From: Symbiodinium natans | Taxonomy: Eukaryota; Sar; Dinophyceae; Suessiales; Symbiodiniaceae | Length of the DNA stretch: 64,000 nt | Direction: 5' to 3' | NCBI GenBank assembly: GCA_905221605.1 | Contig: CAJNDS010000025.1 | Span: 1,037,501-1,101,500 of the forward strand | Shown: positions 40,501-51,175 of the stretch, piece after piece | Position numbering within the stretch: the stretch's first letter is position 1 | How the letters are laid out: every line of letters begins with the position of its first letter | The notes under the pieces: generated by a model | Seen by the model: the letters and a program-made list of their open reading frames with translations, nothing else | What the model was told of the DNA's origin: nothing | The model's database searches: none | Translations under genes and position numbers: made by a program

Positions 40501-43500
40501 CAAAAACATATGCCTTAGAGGTTTGTCGTAATTATGTCCCCCTCCTTCGTGCTCGTAAGGTTTGCTAGAAGGTTGTCACATGTACCCTCCCTTTGTGCTC
40601 GTAGGATAAGGGCCCCTCGAGGTTAGGACTGAAAGCCCTAGAACCATAACGTGCTTGAACGGCCCAGCGTGCGAGGTTTGAAGGTTTCAGAGAGGCGTCT
40701 TGGTTGGTCCTTGTGTGTGCGAAAATGACTGAGCGTGTTCAACTAGCATCCTCCTTTTAGGGACCGAGCGTACTCAAACAGCACCCAAGCTGTCGGATTC
40801 AGAACACTGTACAGTAAGAACATATCCCTTAGAGATTTGTGCCTGATGACCAAAAAGCTCGCACCATGGCGCGAGCTAATTGGTCGCAGGGGATACATCC
40901 ATGGTTTTTCGCACGTCAAAACACAAGTTTTCAGGGCTGTTCGCAGGGGTATAGTTACAACCCCTGTGGAGCCACGATTACGTTACCAGCACAGGGATAG
41001 ACACCTCAATGTACTTAAACCACCTCTTTTACGGAACTTATTTACTGGTCGCAGGGGTATAGTCACAACCAGTATAGAGCCACGATTGCGTTACCAGCAC
41101 AGGTTTTGGCTTTCATCGTAAGCAACTAGCACCCCATCTGCGCCCTGATGACCAAATAGCTCTCACGCTAGAGCTCCCCCTCTCACCCATACAACAATGG
41201 CCAACTTGCAAGAAGAAGTTTGCCACGCGAAGCTCCGAGGCATGACGCTTTTTGCTTCTTTGTAAACCTTTGTACTTCCCAAATGCCCGGAAACCAATCC
41301 GCACACGCTTTCTCGATGTTTTCCATGGTCGGCGCTTGTGTCTTTGGTTGCCAAAATTTAATATATATAAAAAACGAGCGCGAGCATGGTCACTGGCCTG
41401 AGCTATTTGGCCGTACTCAAACAGCACCCAAGTATTGAGGACCGAGCGTGTTCAAGTAGCTTCCTGCTTTTTGGGGACCGAGCGTACTCAAATAGCACCC
41501 AAGTCTTGGGGACCGAGCGTGCTCAAATAGCACCCAAGTTTTGGGGACAGCACTTTCAGAACACTGTAGAAGTGAAACATATCCCTTCGAGGTTTGTGGT
41601 ATGTCCCCTCCCTGAAAGTGCAAACATCAGAAACAACATAGGATACTTTGTGCGCTTGGACACCCTATGGAGCAGTGATTACGTTTCCAGCTCACAAGGG
41701 TCCCTATATCACAAGGGGTAAACCCCTTATTTACTTCAACCGCATTTTTCGGGGCGGCGAAACCTTTTCGCAAAGCAAGACGAGTTGGGTAAACACCCCT
41801 GCTTGCCCTGCGAAAAGGTTCTATACAAGCGCAAAAACACCCTATGTTGTTCCTAGCGTTTGCACTTTCAGAAAACTGTAGAAGCAAAAAATACTCCTTA
41901 GAGGTTTGTCGCATGTCCCCTCCCTTCGTGCTCGTAAGGTTTGGTGCAGGGCCCTGGAAGTTTGTCGCATGTCCCCTCCCCTCGTGCTCGTAGGGTGCGG
42001 GTCCCTCGAGGTTAGGCCTGAAAGCCCTAGAACCATAACGTGCTTCAAGACCGCAGCATGCGAGGTTGGAAGGTTTCAGAGAGGCTTGGTTAGTCCCTGT
42101 GTGCGCGAGAGACTGAGCGTGTTCAGCGTATTCACCCAGCATCCTGCCTTGCAGGGACCGAGCGTACTCAAAAGGCACCCAAGCTTTGGGGACGGACCGT
42201 GTTCAACTAGCATCCTGCTTTTTGGGGACCGAGTGTACTCAAAAGGCACCCAAGTTTTGGGGACCGAGCGTGTTCAACTAGCATCCTGCTTTTTGGGGAC
42301 CGAGCGTACTCAAATAGCACCCAAGTTTTGGGGACCGCACTTTCAGAACACGTATGTCCCCTCCCTCTGTGCTCGTAGGGTTTGGTGAGAGCCCTAGAAG
42401 TTTGTTGTATGTCCCCTCCCGTCGCGCTCGTAGGGTGACGTCGTAAGCAACTAGCAACCCTTCTGCGCTGTCATGACCAAATCACATAGCTCGCGCCATG
42501 GCGAGCTACTTGGTCGCAGGGAAACATCTATGGTGAAAGCATGTTTTCAAGGCTAGTGTTCTGCGCCCAATAGCCTGGCAGCAATCGTGGCCCTATAGCC
42601 CGCCTGCATTTTAAAACGGTTCCAAGAGCCTGTCCTGGTAACGTGGCCCCATAACCCGCCTGCACTTTAAAACGGTTACATTAACATTTAGGGCCTTCAC
42701 CCTATGAGCATGAAGGGACATGCGAGCAACTTCTAGGGCCCTCACCAAGCCCTAGCACGAAGGAGTGGACATACGACAAACCTCAACGGGAGATGTTTTT
42801 ACTTCTTCAGTGTTCTGAAAGTGCAAACGTTCGGAAAGCATAGGATGTTCTTGTGCTTGCACACCCTATGGAGCCACGATTACGTTGCCAGCACACAAGG
42901 GATGAACATCTCTATTTACTTCAACTTGTTTAGGGGCTGTGAAACCTTGTCGCAAAGCAAGAAGAGTTGGGTAAAAGCCCTGCTTGCTCTGCGAAAAAAA
43001 GGTTCTATACAAGCGCAAAACCTTCCTATGTTGTTCCTAGCGTTCACACCTTCAAAACACGGTAGAAGCAAAAACATATCCCTTACAGGTTTGTCGTAAT
43101 TATGTCCCCCTAGAAGTTTGAGGCATGTCCCCTCCCTTCTTGCTCGTAGGGTGATCGAGGTGAGGGAGAACCATAACGTGCTTGCACGGCCCAGCGTGCG
43201 AGGTTTGAAGGTTTCAGCGAGGCGCCTTGGTTTGTCCTTGTGTGTGCGAAAAGACTGTTCAACTAGCATCCTGCTTTTGGGGACCAAGCATACTCAAATA
43301 GGACCCAAGTCTTGGGGACCGAGCTTGTTCACCTAGCACCCTGCTTTGTGGAGCCGAGCGTACTCAAATAGCACCCAAGTCTTGGGGACCGAGCGTGTTC
43401 CACTAGCATCAATGCTTTTGGGGGACCGAGCGTACTCAAATAGCACCCAAGCTTTGAGATTCAGAAGTAAGAACATATCCCTAAGGGGTTTGTCGTATGT

Positions 43501-43900
43501 CTCCTCCCTTTGTGCATAGGGCTTGGTGAGGGCCCTCGAAGTTTGTCGCACGTCTCCTCCCTGCCTGCGCGTATAGGGTGACATCATGAGCAGCTAGCGC
43601 CCCATTTGCGCCCTGATGACCAAATAGCTCACACCATGGCGCGAGCTACTTGGTCCATGGTGTTTTAGCAAGTTAAAACACAAGTTTTCAGGGCTGCTCG
43701 CAGGGGCATATTCACAACCCTTATGGAGCCACGATTACGTTACCAGCAAAGCGATAAACAGCTCAATGTACTTAAATCACCTCTTTACGGAACGCGTTTT
43801 ACTGGTCGCAGGGGCATATTCACAACCTTTTAGACCCACGATGACGTTACCAGCACAGGCTTGTGGGTTTCATCGCAAGCAACTAGCACCCCATCTGCGC
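37520..43900. repeat. 6 kb nested repeat block
   Basis: Several modules alternate. (a) Tandem ~35 bp half-units GTGTTCAACTAGCATCCTGC and CGTACTCAAATAGCACCCAA, each followed by TTTTGGGGACCGAG. (b) A unit with AGAACACTGTAGAAG, CATATCCCTTAGAGG and TTTGTCGTATGTCCCCTCCC. (c) A unit with TGGAGCCACGATTACGTTAC plus CAGCACA. (d) Near-palindromes around GCTCGCGCCATGGCGCGAGC. (e) A unit with ATGGCCAACTTGCAAGAAGA. The whole order repeats several times (near 37.7, 39.3, 41.0 and 42.8 kb). Open frames here repeat each other and I call no gene. Confidence 0.85.
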
Positions 43901-44170
43901 CCTGATGCCGGTTTCAAGCTGGGGTTTCAAATTGGGCTCAACAGGGGGATGTTGCCGACTGTTGGCCGGATCCGGGTTTCAAGTTGGACCCATAAGCGGC
44001 ATGTTGGCCAGATATGGGTCTCAAGTTGGGCTCATCAGGGCATGCTGGCCGGGTCCGGGTTTCAAGTTAGAGTGGCCAGGGCCGCATTGGCCGGTCCGAA
44101 TTTCAAGTTGGGATCGACAGCGGAATGTTGGGCGGATCCGGGTTTCAAGCTGGGCTCGCCAGGGCCACGT
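43900..44170. repeat. ~50 bp minisatellite, about five copies
   Basis: Units contain GGATCCGGGTTTCAAGTTGG followed by a CAGGGGCATGTTGGCC variant. Confidence 0.75.
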
Positions 44171-44179
44171 TGGCTTGAG

Positions 44180-44300
44180 GGTGCAGGTTGGTTGCGCGGA
44201 TGGGGCTTCTTTGAGGCGACGACGGGGTCACGCGAATCGGGCTTCTTTGAGGCGACGACGGGCTGCAGGTTGGTTACGCGCATGGGGCTTCTTGGCATGG
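44180..44300 (+). repeat. AACCTGCACCC-type repeat, inverted copy
   Basis: GGTGCAGGTTGGTTGCGCGG, ATGGGGCTTCTTTGAGGCGA and CGACGGG in about two and a half units, the reverse complement of 36783-36880. Confidence 0.75.
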
Positions 44301-44531
44301 AAAAGGACACCCGCACGTGTCAAGACGGCTCTACAGTAACCACCTTCCCAGGTGAAGTTAATTGCAAACTTGACCTGTGGAGGTTTCTCGATATTAGAGG
44401 TCCATGTTGTGGGTGTCCCTTTAATGGGTGTTTCTTGTCTAAGAAAGAAAAAAGGATGACAAGTCTTTCGCGTTCTCAAGTTTGCGCAGCTGCGTTGCGT
44501 GTCGCAAACCGAACTTGGCGTGTGGAGGTTT

Positions 44532-44622
44532 TCCAAAATTAGGGGTCCGTTGTGGGTGTCCTTTTCAAGGGTGTTTTGCCATAGAAGCAATCAAATAACA
44601 AAGACACCCTAATTTTGGACAA
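44532..44622. mobile_element. Small TIR element, family 2
   Basis: Ends CCAAAATTAGGGGTCC and GACACCCTAATTTTGG are inverted. Interior GTTGTGGGTGTCC repeats a motif at 44390-44420, where a second, incomplete copy lies. A relative is at 63668-63767. Confidence 0.55.
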
Positions 44623-44986
44623 ATGTAGCAGAAGCGAGTCCTTTGTTTGTGGTCTCAAGCTTGAGTGCACCGTCGCGTTTGACTGTCGCAGGCCAAAGTG
44701 TTTTTCATGATGGGCGGTCACACGCTGCCTCCGCTCTTCGTTGCGTTGGTGCTTCGTACTGTTTTCCCTCTGTGTAAATCTAATCCCTAAACCCTGCACC
44801 CTAAAATGTCTACAAACTTACTGTTTGGGGTCTTTGCTTGCATGATTTCTGACATCATTGTTGGGTGCACATCCGCGGGAGATAGAGGGAGGGTTTGGCT
44901 CATGGCAGGTGGGACCTTCTGGGCTGCTGCAGAGTGCGGGCCATTGCCACTTGGGCAAAAGCACCTGCAACTCGCTTGTGAATAGA

Positions 44987-45476
44987 ATTTGGGAAGGCTC
45001 GGCGTCGGCCAAGGTGGATGAGGAGGATGCTGACCTCCTCATCCTCGAGGCGAGCACGGAACGCCTGATGAGCCGTGGCTGGCGGCACCTCTGCGACAGA
45101 CGTCCTCAGGAGGCCGCGGCGGACTTCGGAAAAGTCATCTCCCAGCACCCTGACTGTGCTGCGGCCCACAACAACCGGGGCATTGCCCTGGAGATCTTGG
45201 GGCAGAGAGTGGAGGCGCAGCGGCACTACGAGGAGGCGGACCGTCTGGCAGCACTGGCGACTGACGCCGATTTGCAGCGCAGCCTATGGCTGACTCGGAA
45301 GTGGAAGCCCATCGGCTGGCAGGCCAAGGGTGAGCCGGAGGCAGAGACGACGGCCGCGGAGGCTGACTTCCTCCTATCCTTCGCTACGCCCGACGCGAAG
45401 GAGAACAACCGGATCTTGACGGCGCTCTGCGACGGAGTGCGCTTCGGCGACACGATCCGCCCCTGGGCGTCAAAAG
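44987..45476 (+). CDS. TPR-TIR protein 1, exon with N-terminal TPR
   Basis: First recognised exon of the first paralogue. It encodes a TPR pair (RHLCDRRPQEAAADFGKVIS; NNRGIALEILGQRVEAQRHY), a linker (TRKWKPIGWQAKG) and then EADFLLSFATPD, which fits the first strand and box 1 of TIR domains. It ends WASK, then donor AAAAG|GTCGTG. The paralogue at 57161-57565 has the same order. No initiator ATG was found, so the start is upstream or differs. The gene probably continues through 45525-46243 into 46569-48980. Confidence 0.65.
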
Positions 45477-45524
45477 GTCGTGTTTTTTTTCCGCCATCCT
45501 TTTTCTCCACTTTGCTTTGCCGAG

Positions 45525-45738
45525 GCCGTGTCACGTTCTGCCACGACCGCTCCTTGGGAATGGGTCTGCACGTGGTGGACGGACAGGCTCGAGGACGGCA
45601 CGATCCGAAGTTTGCTGACTTGGACGAGGACTTGCAAACACAGTTAAGCTCCATGAGCCCTGAACCTGTCGCTTGGTTTCAGGGTTGGGTCATCGTTTAC
45701 AATTTCCAGGAGCGCCAGGTCGGTGAGTTCCCGCGCTG
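45525..45738 (+). CDS. TPR-TIR protein 1, TIR middle exon
   Basis: After a 48 bp intron (45477-45524) the frame reads GRVTFCHDRSLGMGLHVVDG, the region of TIR strand B, and continues to VGEFPRW. A further small intron may lie within 45640-45700. The end is a GC donor (CGCTG|GCCTCT); splicing from 45738 to 45953 gives EFPRWFEHYRQAAEATKHGI, matching EFPKWFQEYSKAAEETKHGI of the third paralogue. Confidence 0.6.
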
Positions 45739-45952
45739 GCCTCTTGGACCGCCTGTCCTCATGCAAGGTCTTGGGGGACATTGTTTCTTATATAGTCCTT
45801 TTTTCGTTTTGGAAATAACAACACCGGCAAGCAGCTCCAAGACCCTGAATGTATTTACTTCAGCTTCAGCTCTTGTTTCGCCAAATGAGATTGTAAGCAG
45901 ATTTGTAAGCCTGAGCGGTATCCGATCCAAGTGGCCCAGCTGCGCCTTCGAG

Positions 45953-46042
45953 GTTCGAACACTACCGACAGGCGGCCGAGGCCACGAAGCACGGGATCCT
46001 CCTTCTGCAGCTGACGGAGGGCTACTTCAAGTGCAGGGCCCA
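45953..46042 (+). CDS. TPR-TIR protein 1, TIR strand C exon
   Basis: Starts after a 214 bp GC-AG intron. Frame FEHYRQAAEATKHGILLLQL then TEGYFKCRA, donor CCCA|GTTATA, phase 2. The following 86 bp intron ends CGTAG. Confidence 0.65.
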
Positions 46043-46128
46043 GTTATAGGCGTCCTGCTCTGCTGCAGGAAGGGTGTTGAGGCAAGGGGGTCAGAACTCA
46101 AGGGGTCTCTGCGCACGGGGAGTCGTAG

Positions 46129-46243
46129 GTCGAAGGCCTGCCGATGGGAGTTCGGGTACCTGCGGAAGCCCGAGCTGGTTCACGTCTTCGTGTGGGACAT
46201 CCAGGGACCCCGGATAGTTTCTTGGAAGGACGGGCCGAACTGA
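46129..46243 (+). CDS. TPR-TIR protein 1, TIR catalytic-Glu exon
   Basis: Joined codons give AQSKACRWEFGYLRKPELVH and VFVWD. S-x-x-C-x-x-E is the signature around the NADase glutamate of TIR domains (S-x-W-C-x-x-E in plants), so Glu in CRWEF is the candidate catalytic residue. The frame stops at 46243. By comparison with the third paralogue a donor before that should link it to 46569. Confidence 0.6.
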
Positions 46244-46568
46244 AACATGAGGCGCTGCAACCAAACCCCTCGTAAGGGACTCCCCACTTGTAGAACTATA
46301 GACTCGCTGCACCTGTGAAGCTAGCATCAAAGTACTGTTGAGGAGGGAGAGCTCGGGACGTGAGGTTTTGTAAGATCCTCGGTCTGACCAGCTGTTCACA
46401 GGTGGTCACAACCTTAAGCCTTATCCGTCCAGCGGCCTCCGGGCATTACCACCATACGTAAACTGACCACTCTAAGCCCACAAATCTTCCGTAAGCTGAA
46501 GGCACAACGAATCTCTGCCCCAAGTTCCCCTGAGATGTTCTGCGACTGTACCCCTATTTGAGGAGCTC
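46244..46568 (+). other. Probable intron between TIR and TPR parts
   Basis: In the paralogue at 60045-61650 the TIR end and the TPR array are one exon. Here they are separated by stops, so an intron is inferred. Possible acceptor TATTTGAG at 46562. Confidence 0.4.
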
Positions 46569-48980
46569 ATGGCCGACGCTGGCCTCATCATGCACGTCTT
46601 CGCAGGGGCACAGCAGTTGCTCCAAAAAGAAATGGCGGATGGGTTGAGACGAAACGAAGCGCCGGAGGAAGTCGTGACTTGGTTTCGTGTTCGCGAGGCG
46701 GCCACACTGGTTGAAGCTCAGGAGCACCAGGCGTGGTGCGAGCTCCCCGTGCTGGAAGTTCTCTATGCGCTGGCGAGAGACAGTCGTGGCGAGCAAAGCG
46801 ACCTCTGCATGATCGCACAGGGTAAGCTGGCGAAAGCCTTGCTGGCCACTGGGCACGCCAAAGAAGCTCGTGATCTGTTGAGCAGCCTTCTGGACACAGA
46901 GATGGAGCATCATGGGCCAGAGGATCCTGGCGTGGCAGAAACGCTCAACAGCCTGGGCAGTGCCTACAATTTTCTGGGAGACCACCTCAAGAGCAAGGAG
47001 CTTTTGGAGCAGGCGCGAACGATCTTGGTGCAGCACTTTGGGCCAGACCACGTGTATGTGGCAATGACGCTTCACAACCAGGCTGCAGCCTACGGAGATC
47101 TTGGAGATTATGTCAAGATGAAGGACCTCTTGGAGCAGGCGCTCACAACCATGGTGCAGCACTTTGGGGAGGAACACAGAGAAGTGGCCAGCACACTCTG
47201 CAGCTTGGGCAATGCCTGCGGGCGGCTTGGGGACTATGCCCGGAAGAAGAACCTCTTGGAGCAGGCCCTGAAGATTGCGGTGGAGTACTATGGATGCGAG
47301 CACGTAGCGGTGGCAAAAACAGTCCACAGCTTGAGCACTGCCTATGGACAGCTCGGAGACCATGTCAAGATGAAGGAGCTCCTGGAGCAGGCACTCAAAA
47401 TCGAGGTGCAGCATTATGGAAGGCAGCACGTGGAAGTGGCAAAGGCACTTGCCAACCTGGGAAATGCCTATGGGCAGCTGGGCGACCCTGTTAAGATGCA
47501 GGATCTCTTAGAAGAGGCACACGGGATCATCACGCAGTACTATAGTGAGAAGCACGTGGAAGTGGCAACAGTACTCCAGAGCTTGGGCCATGCTTACGGA
47601 CTTCATGGAGACTATGTCCGGAAGAGGAAGTTCCTGGAGCAGGCGTTAGAGATCAAAGTGCAGCACTATGGCAGACAGCATGTCGAAGTAGCAATGACAC
47701 TTCACAACTTGGGCAATGCCGACGGAGAGTTAGGGGACTATGACAAGATGAGAGACCTCCAAGAGCAGGCCCTCCTGATCGAGGAGCGGCATTACGGAGA
47801 AGGGCATGTGGAAGTGGCGGAAACGCTTCACAGCTTGTCTCATGCCTACACAAAGCTTGGAGATTCTGTCAAGGCAAAAGACCTTCTAGAGCGGGTGCTG
47901 AAAATCAAGGTGCAGTGCTACGGAAAGGAGCATGTGGAAGTGGCAAAGACGCTCAATGCCTTGGGCAATGCATGGGAAGATCTCGAAGAGTATCCGAAAA
48001 TGAAGGAAGCCCTGGAGGAGTCACTCAGGATCAAGGGACAGCACTACGGGGTGGATCACGTCGAAGTGGCGAAGGCACGCTGCGATTTGGGCGGTGCTTA
48101 TGGACTGCTTGAGAACCACGCGCAGAAGAAGGGCCTCCTGGAGCAAGCGCTCAAGACACTTCTGCATGAAGCAGATCACGATGAAGTGGCGAGAGCGTTC
48201 CACAACTTGGCAAACGCCTACAGAGATCTTGACGACTATATCAATATGAAGGGCATCCTGAAACAGGCACTCAACTTCAACGTGCAGCACTATGGCGGGG
48301 ACCATGTGGAGGTGGCCAAGACACTTCAGAGTTTGGGCCTTGCCTACGACAATCTCGGAGACTACTCGAAGGCAAAGGACCTCCTGGAGAAGGCACTTGG
48401 GATCATGGTGCAGCACCATGGAGAGGAACACGAGGAAGTGGCTGGGGTGCTAAACAACCTTGCGAGTGCCCACATCGACTTGGGCCAACCTGGCAAAGCC
48501 AGGGAGCTCTTGCAGCGGGCACTGGCCATCTATGAGACCTTAGACCCAGAGCACCCTTTGGCCGTGCCAGTACAGCACAACCTCCAAGCCACGGCAGATC
48601 AAATACAGCATGCACAGGAACGCGGCGTTGCGATTCTGGAGCAAATGCAGGAGCTGTTTGGCGCGGAGCATCCGGATCTAGCCGAGAGCCTGGAGCGACT
48701 GGCAGCCGACCCGGGCAGCCTCCAGCATCAGATCGAGCTGCTGAAGCGCGTTCTTGAAGTTGAGGAGCAGATTCATGGGCCGGAGGATCTGGAAGTCGCA
48801 GGGACCCTGGAGCTCTTGGGTGAGCTTTACGGAGACCAGGGAAGCAGGTCTTTGCAAAGGACCTCTTGGGAGCGCTGCCTTCGGATTCAGACGAAGCATC
48901 TTGGCCACCATCACGCTGACGTTCTTTCCCTTCAGTCGGCCCTGAGCGAGCTTCGGGCGGAGGCTCCAAGGTCGCCCTAA
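46569..48980 (+). CDS. TPR-TIR protein 1, large TPR (KLC-type) exon
   Basis: Intronless 803-codon frame from ATG to TAA. After an N-terminal ~90 residues containing QEHQAWCELPVLEVLYALA (shared with the third paralogue) there are about 13 tandem 42-residue repeats of the form L-x-x-L-G-x-A-Y-G-x-L-G-D-x-x-K-x-K-x-L-L-E-Q-A-L. These are kinesin-light-chain/NPHP3-like TPR helices, followed by degenerate repeats to the end. The repeats are also near-identical at DNA level (126 bp units), pointing to recent unit duplication. It would form a superhelical protein-binding scaffold. The start ATG may be internal if the exon is spliced to the TIR exons upstream. Confidence 0.9.
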   Translation: MADAGLIMHVFAGAQQLLQKEMADGLRRNEAPEEVVTWFRVREAATLVEAQEHQAWCELPVLEVLYALARDSRGEQSDLCMIAQGKLAKALLATGHAKEARDLLSSLLDTEMEHHGPEDPGVAETLNSLGSAYNFLGDHLKSKELLEQARTILVQHFGPDHVYVAMTLHNQAAAYGDLGDYVKMKDLLEQALTTMVQHFGEEHREVASTLCSLGNACGRLGDYARKKNLLEQALKIAVEYYGCEHVAVAKTVHSLSTAYGQLGDHVKMKELLEQALKIEVQHYGRQHVEVAKALANLGNAYGQLGDPVKMQDLLEEAHGIITQYYSEKHVEVATVLQSLGHAYGLHGDYVRKRKFLEQALEIKVQHYGRQHVEVAMTLHNLGNADGELGDYDKMRDLQEQALLIEERHYGEGHVEVAETLHSLSHAYTKLGDSVKAKDLLERVLKIKVQCYGKEHVEVAKTLNALGNAWEDLEEYPKMKEALEESLRIKGQHYGVDHVEVAKARCDLGGAYGLLENHAQKKGLLEQALKTLLHEADHDEVARAFHNLANAYRDLDDYINMKGILKQALNFNVQHYGGDHVEVAKTLQSLGLAYDNLGDYSKAKDLLEKALGIMVQHHGEEHEEVAGVLNNLASAHIDLGQPGKARELLQRALAIYETLDPEHPLAVPVQHNLQATADQIQHAQERGVAILEQMQELFGAEHPDLAESLERLAADPGSLQHQIELLKRVLEVEEQIHGPEDLEVAGTLELLGELYGDQGSRSLQRTSWERCLRIQTKHLGHHHADVLSLQSALSELRAEAPRSP

Positions 48981-50929
48981 GTGGACCAGTGGGCCTGAGG
49001 ACCTTAGAAACTTGAGGCCGGGTTGGAGTAGGTTTTTCTGCATCTTTGTTAGTATGCTGCAACCTGGCACCCACACAGCTTTTCTGCAATGCGGGAAAGG
49101 TGTAGATCACGCTGGCTCAGTTTGCGGCGCAGAAGGAACCAGTCAGTACCTGGCACCACTTTGGGAACTCAGGTATTGAAGTCGATAGCCCCCTTAGGAT
49201 TTGTTCTATGTATTTATATAAATACCCAAGGGAAGTCAATATTTTGGTTAAGGTTCTAAGGGGAGTATTGGAGTTTCTCGTCGCACAAGTTGACAGCTTT
49301 TCTTGGGATTGACAGCCCTGCTATGAAGCGGCTCAGGTGATACTTGCTGCTATTACGGCCTTTCTTCGTGCAATGATGTCGCTGTCAGGCCTGCTGCCTC
49401 CTAAGCGAGGCGCGCGGCATCACTGACTCACAGGGCAGAGGGCCTGCTTGAGGATCAGATAGCGGAGATGCTGTGCACAAGTCACACGTCGTCAACATCT
49501 TTGTGCCCAAAGCTGCCGGAAAAGCATGGAACAACAATGTCAAAGAAAGTAGGAGGCAATACACCCGAATCTGTTGTGCGGCAGTCGAGCGTCTTCTGGG
49601 CACCGCCACATGGCCAAAAACAATGGCACAGTGGCCGCTGTGGCAGACGTCAGACTTAGACAAGCAAGACGAAGCAGAAAAATGCGAGCGTTGACCACAT
49701 CAGCTGGTCTTTTTGATATGCGGTCTGCCTCTTTCGTCCAGCAGCGCAGTTTTCCGACATCCTACTGGTGCTGATGATGCTTACCAGACTTCAGAGCGTC
49801 CCAAGCACACTTTGTGAGATTGAAGGGCTTGCCAGCGTCCTCAGTCCTTTTGCCCACTGTCACTCCTTTGGCGTTTAGGATGGCCAGCCATCACAGATTT
49901 TCCCGCCATCACTGCGTGTGGGTTTCATGGGGTTTCCAGCCATTCCTTGAGCCTGAAATATGAATGCACGCAGTTATTCTGGCTAGTATTCTTCGGGTTG
50001 CAAAGAACTGCTGGGGCCGAGCTTGTAGCTGTTCATAGTTAATAGTAAATGGGGTAGTTGCGTGTGTGGAGTACTTTTGTGTGTCGTTGCCTCTGCCAGC
50101 TAAATCAAGCTTCTGTGTGGTAGGGTTGGCTTTCCAGTACTGATGGTGAGCCGCTTAGCAAGCTCACGGAGACATTGCAGCCGCAGTGGAGTCAAACAGG
50201 ACCCTGTAGGAGCTGTGGGGCGAGAGAGATCAAAACAGCCGCACAGCTTGCAAGATAATGAGTGCTAAGTTGAAGCTTACAAGATACGTGCTTTGTTTTG
50301 ACTGCATAGTAGAGTACAGCACGTACACCGAAACCATCCGCAACATCGATAATCCGACCGTAGAGTACAAAATCTCATCTACTATACATGTATTCTAATA
50401 TGATAGTACAGTTGAATCTGCATCATAGCAGACTCATGGCAAGGCACAGCCACTCACTGCCGAGCAGCGTGATGTGTGTTCCAGCTGGGTCTGATTTTCG
50501 TACTTTCGTATTCTTATACTTCAATGTTCTATACTACTGCTTGGGCTGCAAACCCATCTCTGTAACGGCGCCGCTCCAGTTGACTCTAGTATGCTCCAGC
50601 ATACACTCGAAAAGTATTTCCATAGTGTCCCCGGGCAAGTGGGAATTCTTGTGAAGTTTGCAGGAAGCTACCAACCTTGGAACAACCTCACCGCTGCAAG
50701 ATGTTCCATCTCAGAGGCGACCCGTGTGAGCTTCCCTTAACCTGATTCTGGGACAAGGCGGATTTCGGAACTGCAATGGCCCGGGCATGGGCTTCGGTGT
50801 GGTTCAAGGGTTTAAGGCTGCGATCAGGGTTGATGGTCCCCCCACCCCGCCCCCCATCGCTCCCCTGGTAGGAATTTGTCGCGCCGCAGTTGTCGAGCTC
50901 AAGGGTGGCTACGGCGGCCAAACAACTAT

Positions 50930-51175
50930 TGAGAGTCGCATCAACCTGCACCCTGATTGTCGCGCCAGCGCCCCCAGCGTAACCAACCTGCACCCATGAG
51001 AGTGGCATCATCGCCCCAACGCCCCATCAGCGCAACCAACCTGCACCCCTGAGAGTCGCGTCAACATGAACCAACCTGCACCCCTAAAACTGCACCCCTG
51101 ATAGTCGCGCCAGCGCCCCCTGCACCCCTGACAGTCGCATCATCGCCGCGCCCCATCAGCGTAACCGCGCATCAT
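50930..51175. repeat. AACCTGCACCC-type repeat, third locus
   Basis: Degenerate repeats of CAACCTGCACCCCTGA then GTCGCGCCAGCGCCCC. Confidence 0.7.

Noticed and set aside
46554-47429. Long minus-strand open frame (291 codons) opposite the TPR array
   Set aside because: It is antisense to the KLC-type TPR repeats. Its repetitive pattern follows the 126 bp units of the sense gene.
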